Shown here in pieces: positions 6,165 to 13,268 of a stretch of DNA of 14,695 bases. The position numbers were made by a program, and so were the translations under genes. The stretch comes from Nitrosotalea sp. (lineage in GTDB: Archaea; Thermoproteota; Nitrososphaeria; Nitrososphaerales; Nitrosopumilaceae), in NCBI GenBank assembly GCA_023252335.1, contig JAJPEA010000036.1, positions 1 through 14,695 on the forward strand, written 5' to 3'. Each line of letters opens with the position of its first letter. Within the stretch, counting starts at the first letter, position 1. The notes beneath the pieces are model-generated. The model searched no databases, was not told the DNA's origin, and saw nothing but the letters and a program-made list of their open reading frames with translations.

Positions 6165-6407
6165 TTACTTTAGCGGCTGGAATGCTAACAGGTATTCTTC
6201 TTTACCAAAATCAAATGTTATGGTGACTTGGGTAGTGATTTTTTTAATTCCATCCCGGTCAAAATCTGTAACATCTTTTGGATTCAGGGCTAACCATTCT
6301 TCAATGAGATCTTCTCTGCTTCTGAGTCCTAGTATCTTCAATGGCTCGCCTGATTTTGAAGATATCTTGTTTGATTGTTGATTTTTGCATGGCAGTTTTT
6401 CATTCAT
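6165..6407 (-). CDS. Hypothetical protein, 80 aa
   Basis: This is a small intact frame from ATG 6407 (the only in-frame ATG nearby) to TAA at 6165. I do not recognise it. The N-terminus (1-25) is polar and lysine/serine-rich. Residues 31-42 (SREDLIEEWLAL) suggest a helix. Residues 45-62 hold an acidic DFDRDG turn, and a beta-rich end follows (TTQVTITFDF...EYLLAFQPL). There is no signal peptide or membrane helix. The 67-bp gap to the RHH gene upstream on the same strand holds a small palindrome CATAT-TCT-ATATG (6448-6460) that may include a weak promoter. Otherwise it would be co-transcribed with the RHH gene. The coding call rests on an unbroken frame and gene-like composition. Confidence 0.6.
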   Translation of the reverse strand: MNEKLPCKNQQSNKISSKSGEPLKILGLRSREDLIEEWLALNPKDVTDFDRDGIKKITTQVTITFDFGKEEYLLAFQPLK

Positions 6408-6474
6408 TTTCTATTCTCATTTTTTATTTTCTTTTTACCAACATTTTCATATTCTATATGGTGAAACATTTTTT

Positions 6475-6669
6475 CTATTTCTCACCTAATTCATTTTTGA
6501 CTTTTTTGGGATCCTCATTTTCTAACCATGTCTTTAATGCAATTTCTACTAATTGAGACAGATCAAGTTCTCTGTCTATGGCGTCTTTCTTTGCTTCTTT
6601 CCATACAAACGGATCTATCTTGATTGATGTAGTGTCTCGCTTTACATTTGGATCTAGCCTTATTCTCAT
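6475..6669 (-). CDS. Ribbon-helix-helix (CopG-like) protein, 64 aa
   Basis: The layout is that of a ribbon-helix-helix DNA-binding protein: a short strand TTSIKID (13-19), helix A (about 20-34, PFVWKEAKKDAIDRE) and helix B (about 36-50, DLSQLVEIALKTWLE), then a lysine/glutamate-rich tail. Such proteins bind DNA as dimers through the strand. Many are small autorepressors or antitoxins. The start is ATG 6669. A TATA box at 6691-6699 is 26 bp upstream, and a perfect 19-bp palindrome lies between box and start, a strong sign of self-repression. An unknown 80-aa gene follows on the same strand. It does not resemble a known toxin, so a toxin-antitoxin role is not supported. Confidence 0.8.
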   Translation of the reverse strand: MRIRLDPNVKRDTTSIKIDPFVWKEAKKDAIDRELDLSQLVEIALKTWLENEDPKKVKNELGEK

Positions 6670-6675
6670 AATTTT

Positions 6676-6699
6676 ATAATACTACTAGTATTATTTAAA
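6676..6699 (-). promoter_or_regulatory. RHH gene promoter with 19-bp palindromic operator
   Basis: The operator is ATAATACTA-C-TAGTATTAT at 6676-6694, perfect 9-bp arms around one base. It overlaps the edge of a TATA box (minus strand TTTAAATAA, 6691-6699) centred 26 bp before the ATG at 6669. A dimer bound here would block TBP or polymerase. The palindrome is direct observation; the identity of the binder is inference. Confidence 0.7.
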
Positions 6700-6848
6700 T
6701 TTTAAAGTAAACATTTAGGCAAGTATACACGTGTGTTTCTATGAATATATCTACAAATTTTTGGTAACCGCAAGATTTCTTTGTAAACATGCTCTGACAA
6801 ATCTATCATTTCCTCTACGATAATAAGGTGGTATCTTGATTATTTTTT
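6700..6848. other. Upstream region of dtdA
   Basis: This is the rest of the divergent region between the RHH gene and dtdA. It contains an 8-bp palindrome ACACGTGT (6727-6734) and GATAATAAGG at 6819-6828, 30 bp before the dtdA ATG. The same 10-mer occurs before pckA (8827-8836), so it may hold the TATA-like element. No RNA gene or small frame could be supported. Confidence 0.4.
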
Positions 6849-7631
6849 ATGGAACTGTTGGTAGCATACGAATCTGATCCTGCCGGTTTTAACATGGCTA
6901 CATTTCTTTCAAAGCAAATGGAAAAAAAAGATGATGATGGACTCTTTCATGGAAATAACTTTGACCTTGTAATAATACCGACTCCAGCAATATCTGCAGA
7001 CTGGCTTGAAGAAAAATATCATTATGATGGTTATGTATTTTTATCAAAACACGCTGCTGAAAGCGGAGCGCTTGCATTGACCTGTCATAGTACGGGAAAT
7101 TTTGGAGATGCCATGTTTGGTGGATTTGCAAGACAGGTGGCAATACCTCACCCATATAGACAAAAATCATACATGAAACGACTATGGGAACAAAGAGATC
7201 TCTTTTCAAAATTTGACATAACAATAGAGGCCACTCATCATGGCCCTACTGCCTTGAGCAAGCCAACCTTATTCATTGAAATAGGTACAACTGAAAAAGA
7301 GTGGACTGATACAAAACTATGTGAAAGTGTGGCAAAAATTGTCTTAAAAGAAATGTCAGAACCACCAAAGAAACATGATGTGGCTATCTGTTTTGGAGGT
7401 ACTCATTATCCTGGTAAATTCAACAAGGAGCTCCTTGAGGGTAATCTTGCATTAGGTACTGTAATTCCAAAACATGGTCTTGATAACCTTGATTCACATC
7501 TTTTTGATCACATATTGGAACGAAATAGTGAAGCCAAATTTGCACTGGTGGATTGGAGCGGACTAGGAAAGAGTAAACAAAAAATAGCTGAGATGATAAA
7601 TACAAGTAATCTAGAGATGGTAAAGATTTGA
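6849..7631 (+). CDS. dtdA: D-aminoacyl-tRNA deacylase, DTD2/GEK1 type, 260 aa
   Basis: This enzyme hydrolyses D-amino acids (and, in plants, aldehyde adducts) from mischarged tRNA, a proofreading step in the cytoplasm. It belongs to the zinc-dependent DTD2/GEK1 family of archaea and plants. Family motifs are in order: SKH at 66-68, LTCHSTGNFG at 77-86, ATHHGPT at 128-134, FIEIGTTEKEW at 142-152, GGTHYP at 183-188 and IPKHGLDN at 206-213. Several of the histidines are candidate zinc or catalytic residues. The length is usual, and ATG 6849 begins directly with the first strand (MELLVAYESDPAG). The stop overlaps the start of the next gene by four bases (TTGA), so the alkyltransferase is probably translated from the same mRNA. 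Confidence 0.95.
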   Translation: MELLVAYESDPAGFNMATFLSKQMEKKDDDGLFHGNNFDLVIIPTPAISADWLEEKYHYDGYVFLSKHAAESGALALTCHSTGNFGDAMFGGFARQVAIPHPYRQKSYMKRLWEQRDLFSKFDITIEATHHGPTALSKPTLFIEIGTTEKEWTDTKLCESVAKIVLKEMSEPPKKHDVAICFGGTHYPGKFNKELLEGNLALGTVIPKHGLDNLDSHLFDHILERNSEAKFALVDWSGLGKSKQKIAEMINTSNLEMVKI

Positions 7632-7924
7632 AACTTGAACACAAAGTGTACGAAAAACTTTTGAAAGTTCCAAAAGGAAAAGTAACAACATACTCTGAGC
7701 TTGCAAAGGCTGTAGGCCTAAAGAATGGACAACGTGCCATAGGAAGAATGATGAACAAAAATCCTTTTCCTGTTATCGTTCCATGTCATAGGGTGATTCT
7801 ATCTACTGGTAAAATTGGAGGTTATGCATGGGGCGAGCAAGTGAAAACCAACATGCTTTCTAAAGAGGGGATAGCAATCAAGAAAGGAAAAATTCTTGAT
7901 AAAGATACAATCTATAGATTCTGA
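7628..7924 (+). CDS. ogt: O6-alkylguanine-DNA alkyltransferase, C-terminal-domain-only form, 98 aa
   Basis: This protein repairs O6-alkylguanine in DNA by moving the alkyl group to its own cysteine. The active-site motif VPCHRV is intact, with C53, so it is not an alkyltransferase-like protein lacking the cysteine. The DNA-binding helix region reads TTYSELAKAVG then GQRAIGRMMNKNP, and the motif after the cysteine is GGYAWG...KTNMLSKEG. At 98 residues it has only the catalytic C-terminal domain and lacks the N-terminal domain of Ada and Ogt. The start is TTG at 7628, overlapping the dtdA stop as TTGA. It converges on rpl19e with a two-base gap. The symbol is by family only. Confidence 0.9.
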   Translation: MKLEHKVYEKLLKVPKGKVTTYSELAKAVGLKNGQRAIGRMMNKNPFPVIVPCHRVILSTGKIGGYAWGEQVKTNMLSKEGIAIKKGKILDKDTIYRF

Positions 7925-7926
7925 AT

Positions 7927-8376
7927 TTATTTCTTGGAACGAACTTCTTCTATCAAGCTACGAAGGTGAGCCAAGTTTCTTACTTGATTTCCACCAACTT
8001 GTTTGTACAATTTCCAATAACTTTCATTTGGTATTTCTTTTCTTGATTTTGATACTTTTAGTTGATGTCTCATTGCTCTTATTCTCTTGACGTATACTTC
8101 CTTCTTTCCTACTCTTGATCCCTTTCTTCCTTTCTTGGAACCTTGTTTAGTTCCACGTTTGCGTTTCTGGGACTTTTTGAAATGTGCTCTTCCTTTTGAA
8201 GTTCCTACAATTGGTTTTACTTGGATTGTTCCTGCAGTTATCAAACTTCTAATGTTATCTCGAGTGATTGCATCTGTTACATCGTCCAAATATTCTGGAT
8301 CAAATCTTACTCTTCCTACTCCGACTCCAAGAATTCTGGAGACTAGCTGTCTTTTAGACTTAAGATTTACTACCAC
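7927..8376 (-). CDS. rpl19e: Ribosomal protein eL19, 149 aa
   Basis: eL19 is a large-subunit protein found in archaea and eukaryotes, with a globular N-terminus and long basic helices reaching into rRNA. The opening LKSKRQLVSRILGVGVGRVRFDP (5-27, split here by its known conserved glycine repeats) and the basic middle (about 60-92, rich in KRKRG and KKGRKGSR) are typical. The start is GTG at 8376, inside the end of rpl32e. The two frames overlap by 17 bases (8360-8376), so translation is probably coupled. Confidence 0.95.
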   Translation of the reverse strand: MVVNLKSKRQLVSRILGVGVGRVRFDPEYLDDVTDAITRDNIRSLITAGTIQVKPIVGTSKGRAHFKKSQKRKRGTKQGSKKGRKGSRVGKKEVYVKRIRAMRHQLKVSKSRKEIPNESYWKLYKQVGGNQVRNLAHLRSLIEEVRSKK

Positions 8377-8761
8377 TAGCTGACACTCTCGCGTTGAATA
8401 CTTTGAAATTCTTTTCTATTGCTTTTGTAATGATCTCAGATCTCTTCTTCTTTCCTACTCCGTGGCCAAATCTAATACCGTCTTTTTTAGGATCAAGTTT
8501 TTCTAAATCTTTCAAGTTGTAAACTAGATTATCTGTAAATCCTGAAGGGTGTAATCCTCTTGCGATCTTTGGTCCTCCATATCCAATTCGTACAAGGGCT
8601 GGCCATCCTTTCTTTTGTTTTCTTTGATGGTTATCCATGCCTTTTGGCTTTCTCCATGTCTCTGCAAGTCTTGCATATCTCCAGCTCTCTTGTCTAACAA
8701 AATCTGGTCTATGTTCTGCGACCTTTTTCCTCAGTTCAAGAGCTTCTTTGTTAATTGGCAT
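8360..8761 (-). CDS. rpl32e: Ribosomal protein eL32, 133 aa
   Basis: eL32 is an archaeal and eukaryotic large-subunit protein. The sequence has the family's conserved basic core: FVRQESWRYARL (22-33 from this start), WRKPKGMDN, the IGYGGPK turn, ARGLHPSGF, then DGIRFGHGVGKKKR and the alternating end. I start at ATG 8761 (MPINKEALELRKK). A TTG six codons earlier (8779) is possible, but the TATA-like GTATTTATTGT (minus strand, 8785-8795) is 28-29 bp before this ATG. It is the first gene of a pair with eL19. In many archaea these genes lie together in the large ribosomal cluster next to L18 and S5. Here the pair stands alone. Confidence 0.95.
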   Translation of the reverse strand: MPINKEALELRKKVAEHRPDFVRQESWRYARLAETWRKPKGMDNHQRKQKKGWPALVRIGYGGPKIARGLHPSGFTDNLVYNLKDLEKLDPKKDGIRFGHGVGKKKRSEIITKAIEKNFKVFNARVSASGSKS

Positions 8762-8784
8762 GTATACGACTCTGATCAAATTTT

Positions 8785-8836
8785 ACAATAAATACGTTTC
8801 TTGCGTGGACTAATAGGATCCGAAGAGATAATAAGG
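8785..8836. promoter_or_regulatory. Divergent promoter region rpl32e / pckA
   Basis: On the minus strand GTATTTATTGT (8785-8795) is the likely TATA box of rpl32e. On the plus strand GATAATAAGG (8827-8836), also found before dtdA, lies 27-36 bp before the pckA ATG at 8863. Each is in the position expected for a leaderless or near-leaderless transcript. Confidence 0.45.
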
Positions 8837-8862
8837 ATTTTCAGTAGGAAACGTCTTACCAG

Positions 8863-10467
8863 ATGATAGAGGATTTGGAACCAACGATCACTCATCACGT
8901 TGTATCTCAATTGGAACAAATGGGAATAAGGCCTGACAAGATACAGAGAAATTTACAGGTCAAAAATCTCATTGATCTAATAGAAGAGAGAAACGAAGGC
9001 ATTTTGACTGCAAGCGGAGCAATTGCCGTAAAAACCGGAAAATATACCGGAAGATCTCCAGATGACCGTTTTATAGTAGATGATGAACAAACCCACAATA
9101 CCGTTGATTGGGGTAAAATCAATCATCCTTTCCCAGAAGACAAGTTTGATAAAATATTTGAAAATATGAAAAAACACATTGTTGGAAAAGAACTTTTTAT
9201 CTTTGATGGGTTTGTAGGTGCAGACACTGAACACAGATTATCAATTCGAATTATAACCGATCATCCATGGCAAAATCTTTTTGTAAGACAACTCTTCATT
9301 AGGCCAACTGCATCTGAGCTAGAGTCTCACAATCCAGAGTATACTGTTATTGCACTAAATGATTTCAAAGCGGTGCCAGAAGTAGATGGTACAAAAACTG
9401 ATACATTCATTCTTCTCAATTATACAAAAAAAGTTGTATTGATTGGAGCGACCTCATATGCTGGAGAAATAAAAAAAGCAATGTTCTCTGTAATGAATTA
9501 CATTTTACCGTCACGAGGTGTCTTTCCAATGCACTGTTCTGCTAATATCGGAAAGAATGGAGACACGTCTTTGTTCTTTGGTCTTTCAGGTACTGGGAAA
9601 ACTACTCTATCTGCTGATTCTAATCGTAAATTGATAGGCGATGACGAACATGGCTGGTCTGATAAAGGCATTTTTAATTTTGAAGGAGGATGTTATGCAA
9701 AGTGTATCAATCTAAACAAAGATGCTGAACCACAAATCTGGGATGCAATAAGATCTGGTGCGGTTTTAGAAAATGTTGTAATTGACCAAAAAACTATGAT
9801 GCCAAATTTCAATGATGGAAGTTTGACTGAAAATACTAGGGCAGCTTATCCACTTGATTACATTCCTGGTGCAGTAATTCCAAGTCTTGGTGGAAATCCC
9901 AAAATCATAATATTTCTAACAGCTGATGCATTTGGTGTATTACCACCAATATCTCGACTCACAAAAGAAGGGGCAATGTATCATTTCATGTCTGGATATA
10001 CAAGCAAGCTTGCAGGTACTGAGAGGGGAATAACTGAACCAAAAGCAACATTTTCTGAATGTTTTGGTGCACCTTTCATGTCACGACACGCATCAGTTTA
10101 TGCAAAACTGTTGGGAGAAAAAATCACCAAACACAAGGCAATAGTATATCTGATAAACACAGGCTGGTCAGGTGGTCCATATGGAATTGGAAAGAGAATG
10201 AATATTCATTATACTCGAAGTATGGTAACAGCTGCACTCTCTGGAGAGTTGGATAAAGTGCAATATAGACACGATGAGGTCTTTAATGTAGATGTTCCAG
10301 TTACATGTCCTGATGTTCCATCTGAGGTTTTAAATCCTCGAAATACTTGGTCTGACAAAGATGCATATGATGTATCTGCCAAAAAACTAGCCCAAATGTT
10401 TGTTGATAATTTCAAAAAATTTGGTAATGTCTCCCAGGAAATAAAAGATGCTGGGCCTCACATCTAG
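8863..10467 (+). CDS. pckA: Phosphoenolpyruvate carboxykinase (ATP), 534 aa
   Basis: This enzyme catalyses oxaloacetate + ATP to PEP + CO2 + ADP, linking C4 acids to gluconeogenesis, which autotrophic archaea need for sugar synthesis. The ATP-type signature is complete. It has YTGRSPDDR (61-69), manganese ligands K205, H224 (in PMHCSAN) and D261, the P-loop GLSGTGKTTLS at 240-250, the kinase-2 region LIGDDEHGW at 257-265 followed by FEGGCYAK, and NTGWSGGPYG at 432-441. The residue spacing matches E. coli PckA with a constant shift of eight. The length is typical. ATG 8863 is the first in-frame start. It is a single gene converging on the subtilase gene with two bases between the stops. I see no sign of truncation. 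Confidence 0.97.
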   Translation: MIEDLEPTITHHVVSQLEQMGIRPDKIQRNLQVKNLIDLIEERNEGILTASGAIAVKTGKYTGRSPDDRFIVDDEQTHNTVDWGKINHPFPEDKFDKIFENMKKHIVGKELFIFDGFVGADTEHRLSIRIITDHPWQNLFVRQLFIRPTASELESHNPEYTVIALNDFKAVPEVDGTKTDTFILLNYTKKVVLIGATSYAGEIKKAMFSVMNYILPSRGVFPMHCSANIGKNGDTSLFFGLSGTGKTTLSADSNRKLIGDDEHGWSDKGIFNFEGGCYAKCINLNKDAEPQIWDAIRSGAVLENVVIDQKTMMPNFNDGSLTENTRAAYPLDYIPGAVIPSLGGNPKIIIFLTADAFGVLPPISRLTKEGAMYHFMSGYTSKLAGTERGITEPKATFSECFGAPFMSRHASVYAKLLGEKITKHKAIVYLINTGWSGGPYGIGKRMNIHYTRSMVTAALSGELDKVQYRHDEVFNVDVPVTCPDVPSEVLNPRNTWSDKDAYDVSAKKLAQMFVDNFKKFGNVSQEIKDAGPHI

Positions 10468-10469
10468 TT

Positions 10470-12497
10470 TTATCTGCGTTTTAGTACCACAACAACTGCA
10501 ATGATTATGATGGAAGAAATGATAATTATCTGCTTAATTGGAATGTGTGAGATTTCTTCAATATCTGGATAGCTTGGTGTAACGTGATTTATCATTAATA
10601 TTTTATACGCATGATCAGTTTTGTTCCCAGACTTGATATCTGCTTGAATCCAATATTCTCCGTCACTGTAAATGGTAATGGCCTTGGTATCTTGTGGAGT
10701 TATTCCAACTGTTTTTACATCCTGTGAACCAGCCTTCATTAAAGAAATTTTTGCATATGACCACTTGTCTGGATAGTCTAATGTAAAATCAATCTGTGTG
10801 TTACTTTGGTTTTCTTTTATTGTTCCCTTTGTAACGTGTACGAGAACTGGAATGCGATACAACGTTTTAGAATCGTCAATTGTAATGAATCCGTCATAAT
10901 CACCTATGTTTTTTGCATTATCTGTAATTTTTACATTTATTGTATTGTTGTTTGCTGTATAATTGAAACCAAGTCTTGGTTCACTAGATGAGAATTGTAC
11001 TTTGAATTTGGGGATGGCAGTGTTGTTAATTGACTGCAAGTATAGTGTCCTGGTGTCATTAGAATTCTCATAAGAGATATTGAAAACTAGGCTATGAGGC
11101 AAGATTATCAAATCTGCAGAACTTGCTCTTGTAATGTTTAATCTTCCACTGCCTGCAACGTTAACTGGAAATATCTTACCATAAGCATCTGTAACAGGAT
11201 CAGTCGTAGTGTCTATTATCGATGCTATGGATGATGGATCCAACTTTGGATATTTTTGTAACAGCATGGCTATAGCACCTGTAACATGTGGTGCCGCTAT
11301 GCTTGTACCGCTAGTCAAATTGTATTTGCCGCCAATTGTTGTGGTATTTACATAAACTCCTGGAGCAACAAGATCTGGTTTTATGTAAAATGGAGAAACT
11401 GGCCCACGTGAGCTAAATGGTGCTACAAAGTCTGGATGATAAAATATGTTTAATCTGCTCAAAGTATTATTTTTTAACATTGATCTTAATTTCAGACCAT
11501 CTTCTTTTGATATAGAAATTACTGGAATAGTTGGGTGATAACCTTTGGTTGAATTGGGTCCTACGAGTTCGCCAAAAAAAACTCCGCTTTGATTATTGTA
11601 TATGACTAGTCCCCTTGCACCACTGTCTGCAGCATTTTTCTCTTTTTCAGAAAAAAATACTTTTTCACCAGTTGTATTGCTACCTCGTTGTTCAAGTAAT
11701 ATGGCGCCTTTGGCATCAATACCTTGAAGATCCTTGACTCTGCCATATCCACCATAAACCATCTTGCCTTCAACTGGATCTTTTAAAGCATCAACACCCA
11801 GCATTGGCAGGGAATCATATTGCTTGTTTCCAACTTGTAAAGTGGATGCAAGACTTGATGTTATGTTGTTGTACGAAGCTCCCACTGTTATCACATTGAA
11901 ATCTCTGCCTGGACTGCCGATGCTCTTGTCGTCAGGTCCGTTGTTTCCAGCTGCTACAACTACAGTAATTCCATTTTTTACTGCCCCGTCAACTGCAGTT
12001 TCTAATTCATCATTAGTTCTATTTACTCCAAGGCTGATGTTGATTACATTCATCTTGTCTTCTATGGCACGAGAGATGGCTTGGACGATGTATTCTGATG
12101 ATACTGCCTCTCCAGTAGATGAAACCTTGTATGAGAATAACTGGGATTTTGGGGCAATGCCTGTAAAACTTCCATTGGCACCAATTATGCCTGCAATCTC
12201 TGTACCATGACCGTTAACATCAATTGGTTTTTGATCTGTGTTGACATAATCGTATCCACTTACAACTCTTCCTGATGGTCCATAACCATGTAAATCTGGA
12301 TGATCAAAATCTATTCCAGTATCTATTATTCCAATCTTAACTCCTTGGCCATTCAAGCCCTGCTGTTGCGGGACCTGGGTTCCAACTAGTTGTAGACTCT
12401 TTGAAAGTGGATTTTGTTTTTCTTCATAGGAATATGAAATAAAACATATGGTACATAAAATAAAAGCAAGAGAAAAAATTAGTAATTTCTCTATCAC
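10470..12497 (-). CDS. Membrane-anchored subtilisin-like serine protease (S8) with PA domain, 675 aa
   Basis: This is an exported serine protease. A signal peptide (1-23) is followed almost at once by the S8 domain, with D59 in IIDTGID, H97 in NGHGTE, the oxyanion N185 in VAAGNNGP and S399 in TSGTSIAAPHV. A protease-associated domain is inserted at about 225-350, as in the C5a-peptidase/lactocepin group. After the catalytic domain come beta-rich, sequon-rich modules (about 455-640), probably Ig/Fn3-like. A C-terminal helix (about 653-672) ending KRR then anchors the protein with most of its mass outside. There is no recognisable I9 prodomain between signal peptide and catalytic core. The start is GTG at 12497, chosen because the signal peptide begins there and an AT-rich box (12519-12527) lies 26 bp upstream. 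It is divergent from SOD. Confidence 0.93.
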   Translation of the reverse strand: MIEKLLIFSLAFILCTICFISYSYEEKQNPLSKSLQLVGTQVPQQQGLNGQGVKIGIIDTGIDFDHPDLHGYGPSGRVVSGYDYVNTDQKPIDVNGHGTEIAGIIGANGSFTGIAPKSQLFSYKVSSTGEAVSSEYIVQAISRAIEDKMNVINISLGVNRTNDELETAVDGAVKNGITVVVAAGNNGPDDKSIGSPGRDFNVITVGASYNNITSSLASTLQVGNKQYDSLPMLGVDALKDPVEGKMVYGGYGRVKDLQGIDAKGAILLEQRGSNTTGEKVFFSEKEKNAADSGARGLVIYNNQSGVFFGELVGPNSTKGYHPTIPVISISKEDGLKLRSMLKNNTLSRLNIFYHPDFVAPFSSRGPVSPFYIKPDLVAPGVYVNTTTIGGKYNLTSGTSIAAPHVTGAIAMLLQKYPKLDPSSIASIIDTTTDPVTDAYGKIFPVNVAGSGRLNITRASSADLIILPHSLVFNISYENSNDTRTLYLQSINNTAIPKFKVQFSSSEPRLGFNYTANNNTINVKITDNAKNIGDYDGFITIDDSKTLYRIPVLVHVTKGTIKENQSNTQIDFTLDYPDKWSYAKISLMKAGSQDVKTVGITPQDTKAITIYSDGEYWIQADIKSGNKTDHAYKILMINHVTPSYPDIEEISHIPIKQIIIISSIIIIAVVVVLKRR

Positions 12498-12518
12498 ATC
12501 GTATCTGCATTAGGGCTA

Positions 12519-12551
12519 GATAAAATGCATTTGCAACCAAAGCCATAAATT
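12519..12551. promoter_or_regulatory. Divergent promoters, subtilase / SOD
   Basis: On the plus strand CATAAATT (12544-12551) is centred 26 bp before the SOD ATG at 12574. On the minus strand CATTTTATC (12519-12527) is 26 bp before the subtilase GTG. Two TTGCAA hexamers (12531-12536 and 12550-12555) lie 19 bp apart across the SOD box; their meaning is unknown. Confidence 0.5.
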
Positions 12552-12573
12552 GCAAGAGAGACTTGTAATTTTT

Positions 12574-13197
12574 ATGGCAAAATATGAACTTCCAAAAGTA
12601 CCATACTCGTATGATTCCTTGGAACCACACATTGATGCCAAAACAATGGAAATTCATCACACCAAGCATCATCAAGCATATACTGATGGCTTGAATAATG
12701 CATTGGCAAATCTAAGTCCGGAACTACAAAATATGGAACTACCCAAGTTACTTTCAAACTTGAATCAAGTTCCAGAAAATGTTCGCGGTGCAGTGAATTT
12801 CCATGGAGGCGGTTATGAAAACCATGCCTTGTTTTGGAATAGTATGAAATCAAGTGGTGGTGGAAAGCCAGGAGGTAGCTTAGAAGAAGCTATTAATTCG
12901 GTGTTTGGAAACTTTGACAGTTTCAAAGAAAAATTCATCAAAGACACAATTGCTATACAGGGAAGTGGTTGGGGTTGGTTAGCTTACAATCCTCAGACAA
13001 AGAAAGTAGAGTATACTACAATGCCAAATCAGACAAGTCCACGCACCAAGAATCTTGTTCCATTAATGGGATTAGATGTTTGGGAGCACGCCTATTATCT
13101 AAAATATCAAAATCGACGTGCAGACTATGTCAATGCATGGTGGAATGTAGTAAACTGGGACGAAATAGATTCACGACTCTCAAAGATAAAGGCATAA
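12574..13197 (+). CDS. sod: Superoxide dismutase, Fe/Mn family, 207 aa
   Basis: This enzyme converts superoxide to oxygen and hydrogen peroxide, a sensible defence for an aerobic archaeon. Metal ligands are H28 (in EIHHTKHH), H84 (in YENHALFW), D168 and H172 (in GLDVWEHAYY). The core block QGSGWGWLAYNP is at 129-140. The glutamine of the outer sphere is at 153 (MPNQTSP), the place used by Mn enzymes, with glycine at 80 where Fe enzymes have glutamine. Mn use or dual metal use is therefore more likely than Fe only. No signal peptide is seen, so it is cytoplasmic. The start is ATG 12574, not the TTG at 12550, because the family begins near YELP and the TATA box sits at 12544-12551. Confidence 0.96.
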   Translation: MAKYELPKVPYSYDSLEPHIDAKTMEIHHTKHHQAYTDGLNNALANLSPELQNMELPKLLSNLNQVPENVRGAVNFHGGGYENHALFWNSMKSSGGGKPGGSLEEAINSVFGNFDSFKEKFIKDTIAIQGSGWGWLAYNPQTKKVEYTTMPNQTSPRTKNLVPLMGLDVWEHAYYLKYQNRRADYVNAWWNVVNWDEIDSRLSKIKA

Positions 13198-13198
13198 T

Positions 13199-13230
13199 TC
13201 CTTTCTTCTTTTTGTTTTATTCTATATTTT
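13199..13230 (+). terminator. T-rich probable terminator after sod
   Basis: A T-rich stretch with runs of four and five T begins right after the stop at 13197 and continues to about 13230. It fits a stem-less archaeal transcript end before the pfdA promoter. Confidence 0.45.
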
Positions 13231-13239
13231 CAGAATGAA

Positions 13240-13246
13240 TTTATAG
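13240..13246 (+). promoter_or_regulatory. pfdA-ftsY promoter (TATA box TTTATAG)
   Basis: TTTATAG is centred 26 bp before the ATG at 13269. It decides in favour of that ATG over the in-frame GTG at 13254, which would lie too close to the box. Confidence 0.5.
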
Positions 13247-13268
13247 CCAACAAGTGAATTTTTTGCAA

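Noticed and set aside
6210..6280. EF-hand calcium loop in the 80-aa protein (DFDRDG)
   Set aside because: The D-x-D-x-D-G start is there, but the hydrophobic at position 8 and the acidic residue at position 12 of the loop are missing.
6165..6669. Classical type II toxin-antitoxin module
   Set aside because: The RHH protein would fit as antitoxin, but the 80-aa partner shows no RelE, MazF, VapC or similar motif, and a 67-bp gap is unlike the usual overlap.
6700..6848. Small RNA or tRNA in the dtdA upstream region
   Set aside because: There is no cloverleaf or strong stem, only an 8-bp palindrome and short repeats expected in AT-rich DNA.
11764..12210. 148-codon plus-strand frame inside the subtilase gene
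   Set aside because: It is antisense to the catalytic domain that carries the full triad; the frame is a by-product of codon use.
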